Shown: positions 34,353-45,825 of the stretch, piece after piece
How the letters are laid out: each line of letters opens with the position of its first letter
Numbering within the stretch: position 1 is the stretch's first letter
DNA from: Chrysemys picta bellii
Taxonomy: Eukaryota; Chordata; Testudines; Emydidae
Length of the DNA stretch: 64,000 nt
NCBI RefSeq assembly: GCF_011386835.1
Contig: NC_088796.1
Span: forward strand, 28,165,011 to 28,229,010
Reading direction: 5' to 3'
Notes under the pieces: model-generated
The model's input: only the letters and a program-made list of their open reading frames with translations
Database searches by the model: none
What the model was told of the DNA's origin: nothing
Made by a program: the position numbers and the translations under genes

Positions 34353-34541
34353 AAAAGAACAGGAGTACTTGTGGCACCTTAGAGACTAACAAATTTATTA
34401 GAGCATCCGGATGCATCCGAAGAAGTGGACTGTAGTCCACGAAAGCTTATGCTCTAATAAATTTGTTAGTCTCTAAGGTGCCACAAGTACTCCTGTTCTT
34501 TTTGCGAATACAGACTAACACGGCTGCTACTCTGAAACCTG
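34353..34541 (+). mobile_element. Penelope-like remnant with 15-bp target duplication
   Basis: A 189-bp insert flanked by TTAATATGTTCTATA at 34338-34352 and 34542-34556. A partial inverted arm (AACAGGAGTACTTGTGGCACC, to GAGCAT) leads into a forward unit: ribozyme-like motif, then TTTGTTAGTCTCTAAGGTGC, TACTCCTGTTC and a tail ending ACGGCTGCTACTCTGAAACC. Inverted terminal fragments and long target duplications fit Penelope-like elements, whose terminal repeats carry hammerhead motifs. It is recent enough that the duplication is still perfect. Confidence 0.75.
34413..34452 (+). ncRNA. Minimal hammerhead-ribozyme-like motif, dimer type
   Basis: Stem I arms GCAT (34413-34416) and ATGC (34449-34452) pair fully. 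The core CCGAAGA (34417-34423) differs from CUGANGA at one position (U4 to C). One extra A follows, then stem II GTGGAC (34425-34430) and GTCCAC (34435-34440) with loop TGTA, then GAAA. Stem III is the self-complementary AGCT (34444-34447) with no loop, so only two molecules together can form it. Cleavage would fall after T34448. Minimal dimeric hammerheads are known from Penelope-like elements. The U4 change likely removes activity in this copy. Confidence 0.65.
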
Positions 34542-34556
34542 TTAATATGTTCTATA

Positions 34557-35454
34557 TTAGCTTTAATCCATGCATCTATTTGCTTGTACTCTTATTTCCT
34601 TTGGAATCTCCATCTGCTGTGGAAAACCCCACCACTGGGGGCCAGGGTGGAGGAAAAGGTGAGTTTCTGCACAGAGTCCTATCTATCTGCCTTTATCTAT
34701 CTATGGTATTTATAAGCTGTCAATCAGTATCTAGGGGTTACATTTAAAAAAAAAATAATTAAAACTGAAATGGACTCTGATCTTGCTTTCTGGTGAGAAG
34801 CCCTTAAAACTTAACTTGGTTTTATTTTCTCTGTTTCCCTTATCCCATCTAGCCCCCTCCTCTTGAGTCTTTTTCCTATTTTTGGAAATAGGCTTCTACA
34901 GAAAAGTGGGGTTTGCCTTGGGCTGTGAGAACTGCCAGACAATGATTTATTCTGAACTCTTCTGGCAGTGATGTGCTGGAAGGGCTAGTAGCAGTCCCTT
35001 GATAAATACTGAAGAGAGGGTTGGAATGATTTCCCTGTAGGATGAAGTTCAGTTTGCCTCCATGATATATTGTAAATTATCCCTGCAGAGACCACTCATC
35101 TCGGGAACTCATAAAACTACTTGCAAAGAGCAAATGTTGTACCTCATGACAACAAATGACAGGGTTTAAAAAAAATATTCCCAGGAGAGGAGACCTCAAA
35201 TTTCAGGGGTCTTCATCCCCTTCCCACACTTCATATGATACAAACTGAACTATGTGCTGAAAATTAACTTACTCAGTAAGTTCTCAAGAACAAAATATAC
35301 ATTTCCACATTAATGCAAACTTGTTTGCCAAGTGCTGTTGCCTCATTCCTAGATGAAGAATGATGATGGATTCTGCCATCCTTCACACATGGAATTTACA
35401 GGATCATAGGATAAGCGGAAATTCTGTGGGGAACCCCTTGCTAAAATATTAGTA
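34557..35454. other. No recognisable gene or repeat
   Basis: Non-coding; short CTAT runs near 34681-34707. Confidence 0.45.
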
Positions 35455-35530
35455 GCACATTATTGTCTTCAATAAGTGTGTTCCATAATCTAGGACCCAG
35501 CACTAAGAATGCCTTGCCACCATCTCTTGG
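35455..35530 (+). repeat. Ancient repeat shared with 63.7 kb
   Basis: Reads GTTCCATAATCTAGGACC, then AGCACTAAGAATGCCTTGCC. A closely matching block lies near 63755-63811. The family is not known to me. Confidence 0.45.
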
Positions 35531-35786
35531 AAGGATGTTTCATTCTGGGTACAAATAATTGCTGTATCCTCAATGAGTGTCATTGTCTGCACTGGGAAAA
35601 TGTATCTTTGTTAGAAAACATGTTGATTAACACATTTGGGTCAATATGAAGTGTAAAATTATTTTATCCTTAGTGGAGATAAGAACAAGTCCTATTTAAA
35701 AACATGTTAGCTGGTTGTGGTTAACCTTAGGAGGATCCTAAAGTTAACCAGGACTAGCTAGCACATTGTTAAGCAGGGCTTGTTCC

Positions 35787-35963
35787 CAGGGCCAGCGCAA
35801 CCCATTAGGCGACCTAGGCAGTCGCTTAGGTTGCTACAATTTGGGGGGCAGCGACCACAGCAGTATTTCGGCAGCGGGACCTTCCACCGCCTCTGTGGGG
35901 GGCGGCATTTCGGGGCGGGACCTTCCGCCGCCTAGGGCAGCATAAAAGCTGGTGGCGCTCCTG
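35787..35963. mobile_element. hAT-type MITE, 177 bp
   Basis: Ends CAGGGCCAGCGCAACC and GCTGGTGGCGCTCCTG, imperfect inverses. Flanked by perfect 8-bp duplications CTTGTTCC at 35779-35786 and 35964-35971. The interior is GC-rich with a duplicated GGGACCTTCC(A/G)CCGCCT block and no coding capacity. Confidence 0.8.
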
Positions 35964-35971
35964 CTTGTTCC

Positions 35972-37074
35972 TGTCTACTCTAGATTCTAAGTTGCTTTAA
36001 CACCCTATTAACTAAAATGTTACTTAATATGTTTTCCAATGTGTTGCATTTTCCCTGTATAAACTTGGCCCCAGAAGATCATGGATTGAGAGTTGGTCTA
36101 GAAAGCAGCTTGATCCTGGAATACTGCATACTTCAGGAGGGAAGTTACTCTGCATTCTCTAAAGAGTATGTTAATGGGTTTGATCAGGAGTGTGCCTAAT
36201 TTTTCCCAGCCATGATGGACAGGGATCTGAGTCACATTTTGCCCTTTAACCCCTTTCATATACTCTTCATAAGCAAAGATATGTCAAGTACCTCAAACAT
36301 GTATTTTCTCAATATATCTAAAACAGGAGACGCTGTATCTTAATTTCATTCTCAGAATATATGAAAATTAGTCTCTAGTCCTGTGTTGGACATCTCATAT
36401 GAGACTAAACTAATGACTCATGAGTCCTTGATAAACTCCACTGTGTAGAAATGAATTATGAAATGTCCTAAGATTTCCAATAGATTATGCAACATTATGT
36501 ACTCCAGGTTTTTATAAGGAGAAAGGAGCACACGTAAGGTCTAGTCGAACAGATTAGATACAGCAGTCACAATACTTTTTAACTGAAAGCATGTAAAGTG
36601 GAAAAATCTACTAGATTTACAAGATTATCTTAAAGTACAATTTAATAGCAAAAAGTATAAAACTCAAATGCTTCAAAATATAAACATTTCCATTGACTCC
36701 AGGAGAATCTTTGATCTCAGAGCAGTGCAGGGGCGTTGCTAGTATGTTTGAAACGGGATGCATCAGAAGAGAAGTTATTCAGATTGGACTTTAAAAAGAC
36801 GTAAACACTTATTGTAGATTTACAAGATGCAATTGTTAGGTAATGAAAAACATGGGAAATGTTCTTATTTGACTGCCAAATGTGTATTCACTGTGAAATG
36901 TTCCACTTAGTAATACAATGCAAATTGAGCTCTACTAATGAAAGTGCATTCCCTGAAACTGGGACATGTCCCCTGACAGCTATTACAGTAGTAAAAAAGG
37001 TCAGTATTTCCTATTATACCACATACTACAATAATTACCTATTCTAAGTGAAGTCATATTTAGCTGTTATATAA
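35972..37074. other. No recognisable gene or repeat
   Basis: Non-coding AT-rich DNA; nothing supported. Confidence 0.45.
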
Positions 37075-37215
37075 AGCGTTTCTTCTGGTGATCTCAAAGC
37101 ACTTTAATTGGGAGGTTAAGTATCACTATCCTCATAGTTGGGTAAACTGAGGCATAGGGAAGTGAAGTGACATTCCCAACGTCCCAATAGAATAAAATCT
37201 ACGTTTCCTGAATTT
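37075..37215 (+). repeat. MIR-like ancient SINE
   Basis: CTCAAAGCACTTTAATTGGG is followed by GGGTAAACTGAGGCATAGGG and AAGTGAAGTGACATTCCC, the usual MIR core order, as recalled. Confidence 0.65.
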
Positions 37216-37339
37216 CAGTCCAATTCCCTGACCACCAGAACACATTGCCTCACAGAGATACCATTTTGCAGTAGTTGTAACTAGACCGTTACTGTTTTTA
37301 ATGGTAATTACTGTGATTAAATTGAACCCTTTCTTGATT

Positions 37340-38430
37340 GAACCTTCTTTGACAGGGTTACTGTCCTAGTGGATAGGAGAGGAGCAATAGATGTGATATA
37401 TCTTGATTTCCTTAATGCATTTGATATAGTCCCACATGACATTCTCATAAGCAAACCAGCAAAATGTGGTCTAGATGAAATTACTATAAAGTAGTTGCAA
37501 ACTGGTTGAAAGACCATACTCGAAGAGTAGTTATCAATGGTTGGCTGTTAAAATGGGAAGGCATGTCTAGTGGAGTCCTGCAGGGGTCAGTCCTGGGTCC
37601 AGTACTACTCAATATTTTCATTAATTATTTGGATAATGGAATGGAGAGTATGCTTATAAAGTTTGCAGATGATATCAAGCAGATGACATCAAGCAGGTTG
37701 CAAGCTCTTTGGAGGACAGGACCAGAACTCAAAACAAACTTAGCAAATTAGAAAATTGGTCTGAAATCAACAAGATGAAATTCAATAAAAGACAAGTGGA
37801 AAAGTACTACACTTAGGAAGGAAAAAACCAAATGCACAACTACAAAATGGGGAATGATTGGCTAGGTGGTAGTGCTGCTTAAGAGGACTGGGGGTTAAGT
37901 GTATTACAAATTGCATATGTCAACAATTTGATGCAGTTGCAAAAAAGGCTAACATCATTCTGGGGTGCCGTAGTTAAGACCTGGGAGGTAACTGTTCTGC
38001 TCTACTTGGCACTGGTGAGACCTCAGCTGGAAGATTGTGTCCAATTCTGGGTGCTACACTTTAGGAAAGATGTGGACAAAATGAAGACTGTCCAGAGGAG
38101 AGCAACAAAAATAACAGTGGAAGGGATTTAAAAAATATGTTTAGGACATATTAGTCATGAGAAAAGAAGACGGGGGTGGGGACCTGATAACAGTCTTCAA
38201 ATAAGCGCTAAGGGTTGTTATGAAGAGGACAGTGAGCTATTGTTCTCCTTGTCTGCTGAAGGTAGGACAACAAGGAACGCTTAATCTGCAGGGAGATTTA
38301 GGTTAGATGTTAGGAAAAACTTTCTAATTGTAAGGATAGTTAAAGTCTGGATTAGACTTCCAAGGGAGGATGTGGAATCCCCTGCATTGGGGATTTTTAA
38401 AAACAGGTTGCCTGGCTTCAGTATAGACAC
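37340..38430 (+). pseudogene. Decayed CR1 reverse transcriptase
   Basis: Fragments of CR1 RT in order: IDVIYLDF with NAFDIVPHDIL (37390-37455), [26 protein letters not shown] (about 37567-37621), KFADD (37660), then LVRPQLEDCVQFW (38010-38050) and VQRRATK. Internal stops, frameshifts and lost segments break the frame. It is much older than the copy at 43065-45150 and the 3' tail is gone. Confidence 0.75.
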
Positions 38431-38489
38431 TCACTACAACAATGGGAGAACCCCTCCCATCACTGTAGTTAATCCATCTCCTGGAGAGG

Positions 38490-38645
38490 TGGTAGCTAGG
38501 TCGAAGAAGACTTCTTCTGTCAATCTAGCACTGTCTACACCAGGTATTAGGTCAATTTAACTGCATTGCTCAGGGGTGTGGATTTTTCACACTCCTGAGG
38601 GATGTCGCTGGGTCGACCTATCTTTTTAGTGTAGATCTGCCTCAA
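38490..38645. repeat. MITE fragment
   Basis: GTCGAAGAAGACTTC, GTCTACACCAGGTATTAGGT and GGGTCGACCTATC blocks with a hairpin CAGGGGTGTG / CACACTCCTG (38570-38598). Related in style to 32707-32990. It abuts the CR1 relic. Confidence 0.45.
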
Positions 38646-40182
38646 ATTGTACAGTGCACATTCTGTTAGGCAGCTCTAAAGCAGATGCAATGACAAGAGG
38701 ACTTTATTAAACACCCTGGCAGCCACAGGAGAGCACAGAATAGGACTGTCAAAGGTTAATGAGCTCATATGCAAATAATTTTAGAGAAAATGCCCAACCT
38801 GAAATTTTGACCTGGAGCCACCACTTCCCAAGCGTTAATTTATACAAGAGGAAAACCTCCTAGAAATGAACTTCTATCTAAGTGCGAGCCCCATAAAGCT
38901 ATATAGTCATTACAAGGGGGGAGACATGGGTGAAGAGAATTCACCCATCTTGCCGAGTTCCATCCACCTCAGTACAAAGAATTCTTCAATCAGCATATCT
39001 TAGAATAACATAAACTCTCAGTAAAGGGAGAGTACTGCAATGTGAGCCTTTGGAATTGGGCTTATCCCAAAACTGCACACTCCTTAAATTAAGAACTTCC
39101 TCAGTTACATTTGGCCATATTAATCCATATACTTCATTGGAGTTACCCCAGGGATAAATTTAATCCACTACCTCTGAGTTTGGAAGAAGAAACTACCAGC
39201 TAAGTGTGCTTGAAGTACAAAGCAGCTTTGATTTCAAACCAAAACCTTTGTAAAGACCTGGATTTTAGTAGTGCTATAAACTAGCCTTGTTAGCCACAAC
39301 TCTGTGGTTATTGAATGACTAGCATGAATGTTTAATATTTGTGAAAGGTGATTAGGTGATCCAGCCATCCACTGAAGTCTGTGCTCCATTAGAAGTAAAG
39401 GGAAGTAAGCTACTAAGTGGTCCCACAAAATAGCTTCCCCTAAGATAGAAGACAGTTCGAGGTAAGGAAGGAGGAGCCCAAAGGATCATTGAAGAGAGAA
39501 TCACTGGAGAGAATTTCTGACACTTTTAACAGCTCAGAACCACTCTTGGTCCTTTGCACAGGGCACCTCCTTGTAGTTAACCTTAGTCCTAAATAAGATT
39601 ACTGGCTGTTTTGTTGACAGATAGAAGTGATTCTTAGATTAGGTATGCTTAGCAAAATTGGAAAGAAGGGCTTTGCTTGTTGTTTGACCACCAGTAATTA
39701 TAAGAATCAGTCTTAAGTTATAATAACAGAGAACAAGACAGCTTGTCAAGTCTTAGAGCAGCTTGATAAAAGCCAGGGTAATCATCTGCTCTGACAGCTT
39801 TAGTAGCAGAAATCCCATAGTTCATAAGAGTTTAACTACTTTAGGAAAAGAGGTCACTATTAGGTGAGGATTAGTTAACGTGTTAGGAAACTCCCAACGG
39901 TCACTAAATCAAGTTAAAGATGTTAACCTATGTCTACACTAGTCTGAAGGTCAGGGTGAACTACTAACTCTGGCCTAATCTCAACCTCTTTTCCCAATGC
40001 AGCAAGAGTCTCTTTTAAAACCTGGCACAGGATTGAGCCATGCAAATGATCACTTTCTTTTTGCTATCATTTTTGTGCAAAACTGGTATTCATTGTGTTT
40101 CATAATTATCCTTTAAGGGAAGAAAAAGCAAAATTTCATATCTTCTGTTAGTACCAGCAGCTTTTGAGGGCAAAAAACAGTG
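38646..40182. other. No gene; possible MITE fragment
   Basis: Unrecognised non-coding DNA. ATGTCTACACTAGTCTGAAG near 39932 may be one end of a Harbinger-like element. Confidence 0.4.
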
Positions 40183-40190
40183 GTACTAAC

Positions 40191-40514
40191 CAGGGCCGGC
40201 TCTAACTTTTTTGCTGCCCCAAGCAGCAAAAAAAAGCGCCGCCCCGCCGAGCGCCGCCCCGCCGGAACCCCCCCTCCCCGAGCACCACCCCCACGCCGCC
40301 CCCGCACCGAGCACCGTGCTGCCAGAGCTCCCCCCCGAGCTCCGCACCCCGCACCCCCCGCCGAGCGCTGTGCGCCGTGCCGCTGGAGCGCCCCCCTCCC
40401 CCCCCCCGCGGAATGCCACGCCGCACTGCCCCCCGCCACTCCAAGATTGGCCGCCCCTTACCAGGTGCTGCCCCAAGCATGTGCTTGGTTGCCTGATGCC
40501 TGGAGCCAGCCCTG
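40191..40514. mobile_element. hAT-type MITE with GC-rich core, 324 bp
   Basis: Ends CAGGGCCGGCTCTAAC and GCCTGGAGCCAGCCCTG are imperfect inverses. Flanked by perfect 8-bp duplications GTACTAAC at 40183-40190 and 40515-40522. The core is mostly G and C, with many CCGCC repeats, in strong contrast with AT-rich flanks. Open frames of over 100 codons run through it in several frames on both strands; they follow from its low stop content and are not genes. Confidence 0.85.
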
Positions 40515-40522
40515 GTACTAAC

Positions 40523-41309
40523 CATGAGCCAAATTTCACAGATTTAAAAAAAACAAATTGCAACAGGAAAATGTTTAAAAATGTTAATATGCCCCAGCAT
40601 GGCCAAATTACATGTGGGTCTTTCTGGGGCCCCCACCCTTGAATTTAAAAAAAAAAGATACCGCAAGAAGTAGGCTTTCTACACTTTGGCTTAAAAACCC
40701 AAAGCATTTCAGGGTGGTCACCTTACAACTGAAGCTCTATCTTGTCCATCTGGAAGCCCATTAAATTCCTTTAAGCGAGTGAGGTGCCCTGCAAGGTGAC
40801 TTTTCTGCCAACAGTCTGACTGGTTGGGACAGGTCTGTGTGCTCAAGATTTTATCTTTTTTTTTTTTTTTTTTTTTTTTTTTGACATCTCCAACTTCAAA
40901 GCCCTCCTGAAGATAAACTTGGCAAATCTGAATTCATACTGAATCATCTCATTCCCTCATTAACATCCAGGTACTTCCACTAAACTTGGACTGCTCTTCT
41001 GAGGAAAAGAATGTGTCAGAAAATAAATGTGTTTTCCGAAAACGTGCCCAGATCTGCCTTACCAGCAACCTCTGACAGGAATTCTTGTTTCTGTTAAAAT
41101 TTTAGTGTCGTCTAATTAATTTAGGACAATAAATTAACTAGTGAGGAGCTTTCCTTCTTCCCACAATATCCCTGTTGGCTACCCATTATCTGTAAGGTCT
41201 CCCTTCCTTGCTAAAAGAGAGGCCACTCCAGAGACCTGAGTGAAAAAGACTTTAAAAAGAATTCTGTATCAGGAGCAAGTTGCTAGTAGTCATATCTCCC
41301 AACTGTTAT
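40523..41309. other. No gene; poly(T) run
   Basis: Unrecognised except for 27 consecutive T at 40856-40882, perhaps the A-tail of an unrecognised minus-strand retroposed sequence. Confidence 0.45.
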
Positions 41310-41450
41310 TATTTATTTGTATTTGGTAGCATCATGAGACACCAACTGAAATCAATTGAAACCTTTTATGCAAGACATTCTTCAAACAATGATTAATAGA
41401 CCAGTCCCTGCCATGAAGAGCTGTCAATCTAATTAGACAAGAAAGACAAG
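41310..41450 (-). repeat. Ancient SINE-tail-like repeat
   Basis: GGTAGCATCATGAGACACC, then CAGTCCCTGCCATGAAGAGC and TGTCAATCTAATTAGACAAG. Same family as 3605 and 22110. Confidence 0.55.
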
Positions 41451-41454
41451 AAAA

Positions 41455-41640
41455 AAAAGACAAAGACAAAGGAAGAAATATATTTCCCATTTTTGAGATG
41501 GGGAATTGAGGCACAGAAAGATTAGGGGGCAGATTTTTAAAGGCATTTGGGCACTTAAAGATACAGATAGGCACCTAGTGGAATATTCCAAAGTCCCTAT
41601 GTGCCGAACTCCCATTGTAGGTGCTCAAATGCCTTTACAA
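41455..41640. repeat. MIR-like piece and short MITE
   Basis: CATTTTTGAGATGGGGAATTG with GAGGCACAGAAAGATTAGG is MIR-like. It is followed by TTTTTAAAGGCATTTGGGC and its rough inverse GTGCTCAAATGCCTTTAC, a short palindromic element. Confidence 0.45.
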
Positions 41641-42474
41641 CTCTGAAGAGTGGAAAAGCAAGCAAAGGGACTGATTAGGAAGAAATTTGTGGGGAGCAAG
41701 AGGGAGTGCAGGAAACAAAACAAGAGTACTGGCATTATGAAGGAACTTGAAGTTACAGACTAAAAACTTGTACTTGTTAAATGTGAGGGGAATCCAGTGA
41801 AGGGATGAGAACTGGGTTATTTGGGGGAAATGTCAGTGTATTCTATATCTTAAACGTTCCCCAAACTTTATGTTTGCAAACTTTATGAAGCATAGAACTA
41901 TGTTGTAGAGCTGAATTGCAGGGATTAAGTGAGGGGCAGCAAAACTGCCGTTCTTTATTTCATAAATGTAATTAAGCATATTTTTTAATCAGAAACCCTT
42001 AATATCCATACCAAACACTTCCAGATGCATGATCAAAAGAAATTCAGAGCCATGCCCCAGGGCTGTATCAATAGCTCTATTCCTATTAACCCGATGCTGT
42101 AGTGATGTAAACTAAAAACCTCTGTTCAAACAGGTTAGGGAAGGGACGAAGCCTCCCTGAGCCACTTTCTTTTGGGGTTATAGTTAGCTGCAAACATTCA
42201 CTAAAGCTGCCCTCCAACTGCAACCTCATGTCTCCCTGCCTCCAGTGTCCTCAGGCGCTGAAGCTTGCTGCCCCAGTTGTGGAACGACAGACGTAAGAAT
42301 TTGGTATGTTTTCTTTACAACAGGCACTCTTGGGAATAGCACTCAGAGCTATCCTAATAATTCCTCTTCACCTTGGGAAGGACCGGTGGTAGAGAATGAC
42401 GTTAATGAGATTTACATGCATGAACCAAGGTCAGATTGAGCACTACAGACATAGTGTACCTAGGACCTTGAGCA
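41641..42474. other. No recognisable gene or repeat
   Basis: Non-coding; nothing supported. Confidence 0.45.
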
Positions 42475-42558
42475 CAGATCCTCAAAGTTATTTCATATCT
42501 AATGTCCCTTGATTTGAATGCGAGTTAGGTACCTAAATACCTTTTGAGGATCTTAGCC
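42475..42558. repeat. Short MITE, CAGATCCTCAAAGG family
   Basis: Starts CAGATCCTCAAAGTTATTTC and ends CTTTTGAGGATCTTAGCC. Related to 25171-25250. Confidence 0.5.
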
Positions 42559-43004
42559 TTGGCGCCTGGAGTCACATCAGAATGTCAGGTTTTATTTTTA
42601 AAATAATTTATATCCCTTATGGCAGTGCAGCAGAAAAGCTTGAAACTGTGACCTGAGTGTAACTGATGAAGAAGCATCTGTCAGAGTTTATACATAGCCT
42701 AAAAATGGCTTTGGGAGGTGTGAACTGCCCTCTTCAAATTAATGGTTTCTCAACTCTGAAACCTGCTCCTCTTGGAGTATGTCCACTGACATCTCCCAGC
42801 AGAGGACTCTGTGGCAGGGAGGGGGCCTCACTTCTGCCATCATAACATGTTTATGCTGAGGTGGTGGTGGCAGGGCTTCCATACACCAAGTCCTCTGGGG
42901 TGGGGCTTTTGGGGATGGGGGCTTCCTCCAGAATGGACCCTAGAGCCCCTGAAGCCAGTGGCCTAGAAAGGGGTGAGGCCCAGCGTGCCCAAAGATGACT
43001 AGGG

Positions 43005-45056
43005 ATGTGCCCAGAATATGGCTCATGTGGGTGGTGCCTGCCACTGCCACCCTTAGAAGGAGTAGGACAGGAGAGCTGGCTGTATTTTAAAGAATCCTTA
43101 TTGAGATTGCAGGAACAAACCATCCCGATGTGTAGAAAGAATAGTAAATATGGCAGGCGACCAGCTTGGCTAAACAGTGAAATCCTTGCTGATCTTAAAC
43201 GCAAAAAAGAGGCTTATAAGAAGTGGAAGATTGGACAAATGACCAGGGAGGAGTATAAAAATATTGCTCAGGCGTGCAGGAGTGAAATCAGGAAGGCCAA
43301 ATCACACTTGGAGTTGCAGTTAGCAAGAGATGTTAAGAGTAACAAGAAGGGTTTCTTCAGGTATGTTAGCAACAACAAGAAAATCAAGGAAAGTGTGGGC
43401 CCCTTACTGAATGAGGGAGGCAACCTAGTGACCGAGGATGTGGAAAAAGCTAATGTACTCAATGATTTTTTTGCCTCTGTCTTCACGCACAAGGTCAGCT
43501 CCCAGATTGCTGCACTGGGCAGTACAGCATGGGGAGAAGGTGACCAGCCCTCTGTGGAGAAAGAAGTGGTTCGGGACTATTTAGAAAAACTGGACGTGCA
43601 CAAGTCCATGGGGCCGGATGCGCTGCATCCGAGGGTGCTAAAGGAGTTGGCGGGTGAGATTGCAGAGCCATTAGCCATTATTTTTGAAAACTCATGGCGA
43701 TCGGGGGAGGTCCCAGATGACTGGAAAAAGGCTAATGTAGTGCCCATCTTTAAAAAAGGGAAGAAGGAGGATCCGGGGAACTACAGGCCAGTCAGCCTCA
43801 CCTCAGTCCCTGGAAAAATTATGGAGCAGGTCCTCAAGGAATCAATTATGAAACATTTAGAGGAAAGGAAAGTGATCAGGAACAGTCAGCATGGATTCAC
43901 GAAGGGGAAGTCGTGCCTGACTAACCTAATTGCCTTCTATGATGAGATAACTGGCTCTGTGGATGAGGGGAAAGCAGTGGATGTGTTATTTCTTGACTTT
44001 AGCAAAGCTTTTGATACTGTCTCCCACAGTATTCTTGCCACCAAGTTAAAGAAGTATGGGCTGGATGAATGGACTGTAAGGTGGATAGAAAGCTGGCTAG
44101 ATCGTCGGGCTCAACGGGTAGTGATCAATGGCTCCATGTCTAGTTGGCAGCCGGTTTCAAGTGGAGTGCCCCAAGGGTCGGTCCTGGGGCCGGTTTTGTT
44201 TAATATCTTTATTAATGATCTGGAGGATGGTGTGGACTGCACTCTCAGCAAGTTTGCAGATGACACTAAATTAGGAGGCGTGGTAGATACACTAGAGGGT
44301 AGGGATCGGATACAGAGGGACCTAGACAAATTAGAGGATTGGGCAGAAAAAAACCTGATGAGGTTCAACAAGGACAAGTGCAGAGTCCTGCACTTAGGAC
44401 GGAAGAATCCCATGCACTGCTACAGACTAGGGACCGAATGGCTAGGTAGCAGTTCTGCTGAAAAGGACCTAGGGGTCACAGTGGACGAGAAGCTGGATAT
44501 GAGTCAACAGTGTGCTCTTGTTGCCAAGAAGGCGAACGGCATTTTGGGCTGTATAAGTAGGGGCATTGCCAGCAGATCGAGGAACGTGATCGTTCCCCTT
44601 TATTCGATATTGGTGAGGCCTCATCTGGAATACTGTGTCCAGTTTTGGGCCCCACACTACAAGAAGGATGTGGAAAAATTGGAAAGAGTCCAGCGGAGGG
44701 CAACAAAAATGATTAGGGGTCTGGAGCACATGACTTATGAGGAGAGGCTGAGAGAACTGGGATTGTTTAGTCTCCAGAAGAGAAGAATGAGGGGGGATTT
44801 GATAGCAGCCTTCAACTACCTGAAGGGGAGTTCCAAAGAGGATGGAGCTCGGCTGTTCTCAGTGGTGGCAGAGGACAGAACAAGGAGCAATGGTCTCAAG
44901 TTGCGGTGGGGGAGGTCCAGGTTGGATATCAGGAAAAACTATTTCACTAGGAGGGTGGTGAAACACTGGAATGCGTTACCTAGGGAGGTGGTGGAGTCTC
45001 CTTCCTTGGAGGTTTTTAAGGCCCGGCTTGACAAAGCCCTGGCTGGGATGATTTAG
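43005..45056 (+). CDS. CR1 ORF2 reverse transcriptase, N-terminally truncated
   Basis: 683 codons open to TAG at 45054-45056. The first 20 or so residues are flank sequence, and the Met is not a native start. Recognised in order: linker [10 protein letters not shown] (51-60), NYRPVSLTS (259-267), HGFTKGKSC (296-304), FLDFSKAFD with catalytic Asp331, [10 protein letters not shown] (387-396), catalytic FADD (417-420) and the C-terminal region to GMI. The endonuclease domain is absent, so it cannot transpose by itself. The total absence of stops or frameshifts over 2 kb points to a recent insertion. Not a host gene. It lies about 1 kb before a SINE that shares its tail. Confidence 0.85.
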   Translation: MCPEYGSCGWCLPLPPLEGVGQESWLYFKESLLRLQEQTIPMCRKNSKYGRRPAWLNSEILADLKRKKEAYKKWKIGQMTREEYKNIAQACRSEIRKAKSHLELQLARDVKSNKKGFFRYVSNNKKIKESVGPLLNEGGNLVTEDVEKANVLNDFFASVFTHKVSSQIAALGSTAWGEGDQPSVEKEVVRDYLEKLDVHKSMGPDALHPRVLKELAGEIAEPLAIIFENSWRSGEVPDDWKKANVVPIFKKGKKEDPGNYRPVSLTSVPGKIMEQVLKESIMKHLEERKVIRNSQHGFTKGKSCLTNLIAFYDEITGSVDEGKAVDVLFLDFSKAFDTVSHSILATKLKKYGLDEWTVRWIESWLDRRAQRVVINGSMSSWQPVSSGVPQGSVLGPVLFNIFINDLEDGVDCTLSKFADDTKLGGVVDTLEGRDRIQRDLDKLEDWAEKNLMRFNKDKCRVLHLGRKNPMHCYRLGTEWLGSSSAEKDLGVTVDEKLDMSQQCALVAKKANGILGCISRGIASRSRNVIVPLYSILVRPHLEYCVQFWAPHYKKDVEKLERVQRRATKMIRGLEHMTYEERLRELGLFSLQKRRMRGDLIAAFNYLKGSSKEDGARLFSVVAEDRTRSNGLKLRWGRSRLDIRKNYFTRRVVKHWNALPREVVESPSLEVFKARLDKALAGMI

Positions 45057-45150
45057 CTGGGAATTGGTCCTGCTTTGAGCAGGGGGTTGGACTAGATGAC
45101 CTCTTGAGGTCCCTTCCAACTCTGATATTCTATGATTCTATGATTCTATA
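43065..45150 (+). mobile_element. CR1 LINE, 5' truncated, intact RT and 3' end
   Basis: CR1 homology begins at about 43065 in the linker between endonuclease and reverse transcriptase and continues to the octamer tail ATTCTATGATTCTATG, which ends near 45150. The 3' untranslated part is short: GGGGTTGGACTAGATGACC, then GGTCCCTTCCAACTC. Loss of the 5' part is the usual CR1 outcome of incomplete reverse transcription. CR1 seldom makes clear target duplications and I see none. Confidence 0.9.
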
Positions 45151-45825
45151 GCACAGGAACCCCATTTGGGGTATGCCTGCAACTCCAAAATTACTTTATT
45201 CCAACCCTGGCATACACTGCGAGTATATCCCTTGTTTGCAGTTCCTCCCAGATGACGACCTTTCCGTGAACATATACGCACATGGCAACATCATTCAAAA
45301 ACAAAATTAATCTCTTAAACTGACAAAGTGGTAATACTGGCTTAAGCCAGGCATAGTGTGGGCAGATACGCTGCTAGTTTTGCACATCTCTGCCAGGAAA
45401 CACACATCTCTGCCAGCATGGCATGCCATTCCAAGCTTGCGCCTCTGTTGAGGAGACTGGAAGTTGTGCCAACCACCCACCTAATTTTGACTTGAAACCT
45501 AACCCAGGATTTTAACTTGGATCTCCAGCAGTGGAAGGCTAGGACACTAATAATTCACTGTCCACCTACCTATAATTTTCATGCACAATCATTTCTCTCA
45601 TTTTGAGCTCTGCAAGGCAAGAGAAAGTATTTGCCTAAGGGGAGCACCGGAACCAGTTCTTTATGCTTTGTTCATAGTTGTTATTGTGCTATTAATAGGC
45701 ATTTACTTTTACATACATGTTAGCCTTCATACTTATAGTTTATATAAAGCAGATATGAACTGCAGGGATATAACCTGAAATAATACAGCTCAATAACTTA
45801 CATTCATGACAGACAAGTGACAAGA
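45151..45825. other. No recognisable gene or repeat
   Basis: Non-coding; nothing supported. Confidence 0.45.

Noticed and set aside
40113..40642. Five frames of 107 to 143 codons rich in Pro, Arg, Gly and Ala
   Set aside because: They arise from the GC-rich core of a hAT MITE, which lacks stops in all frames; the element has clear ends and a target duplication.
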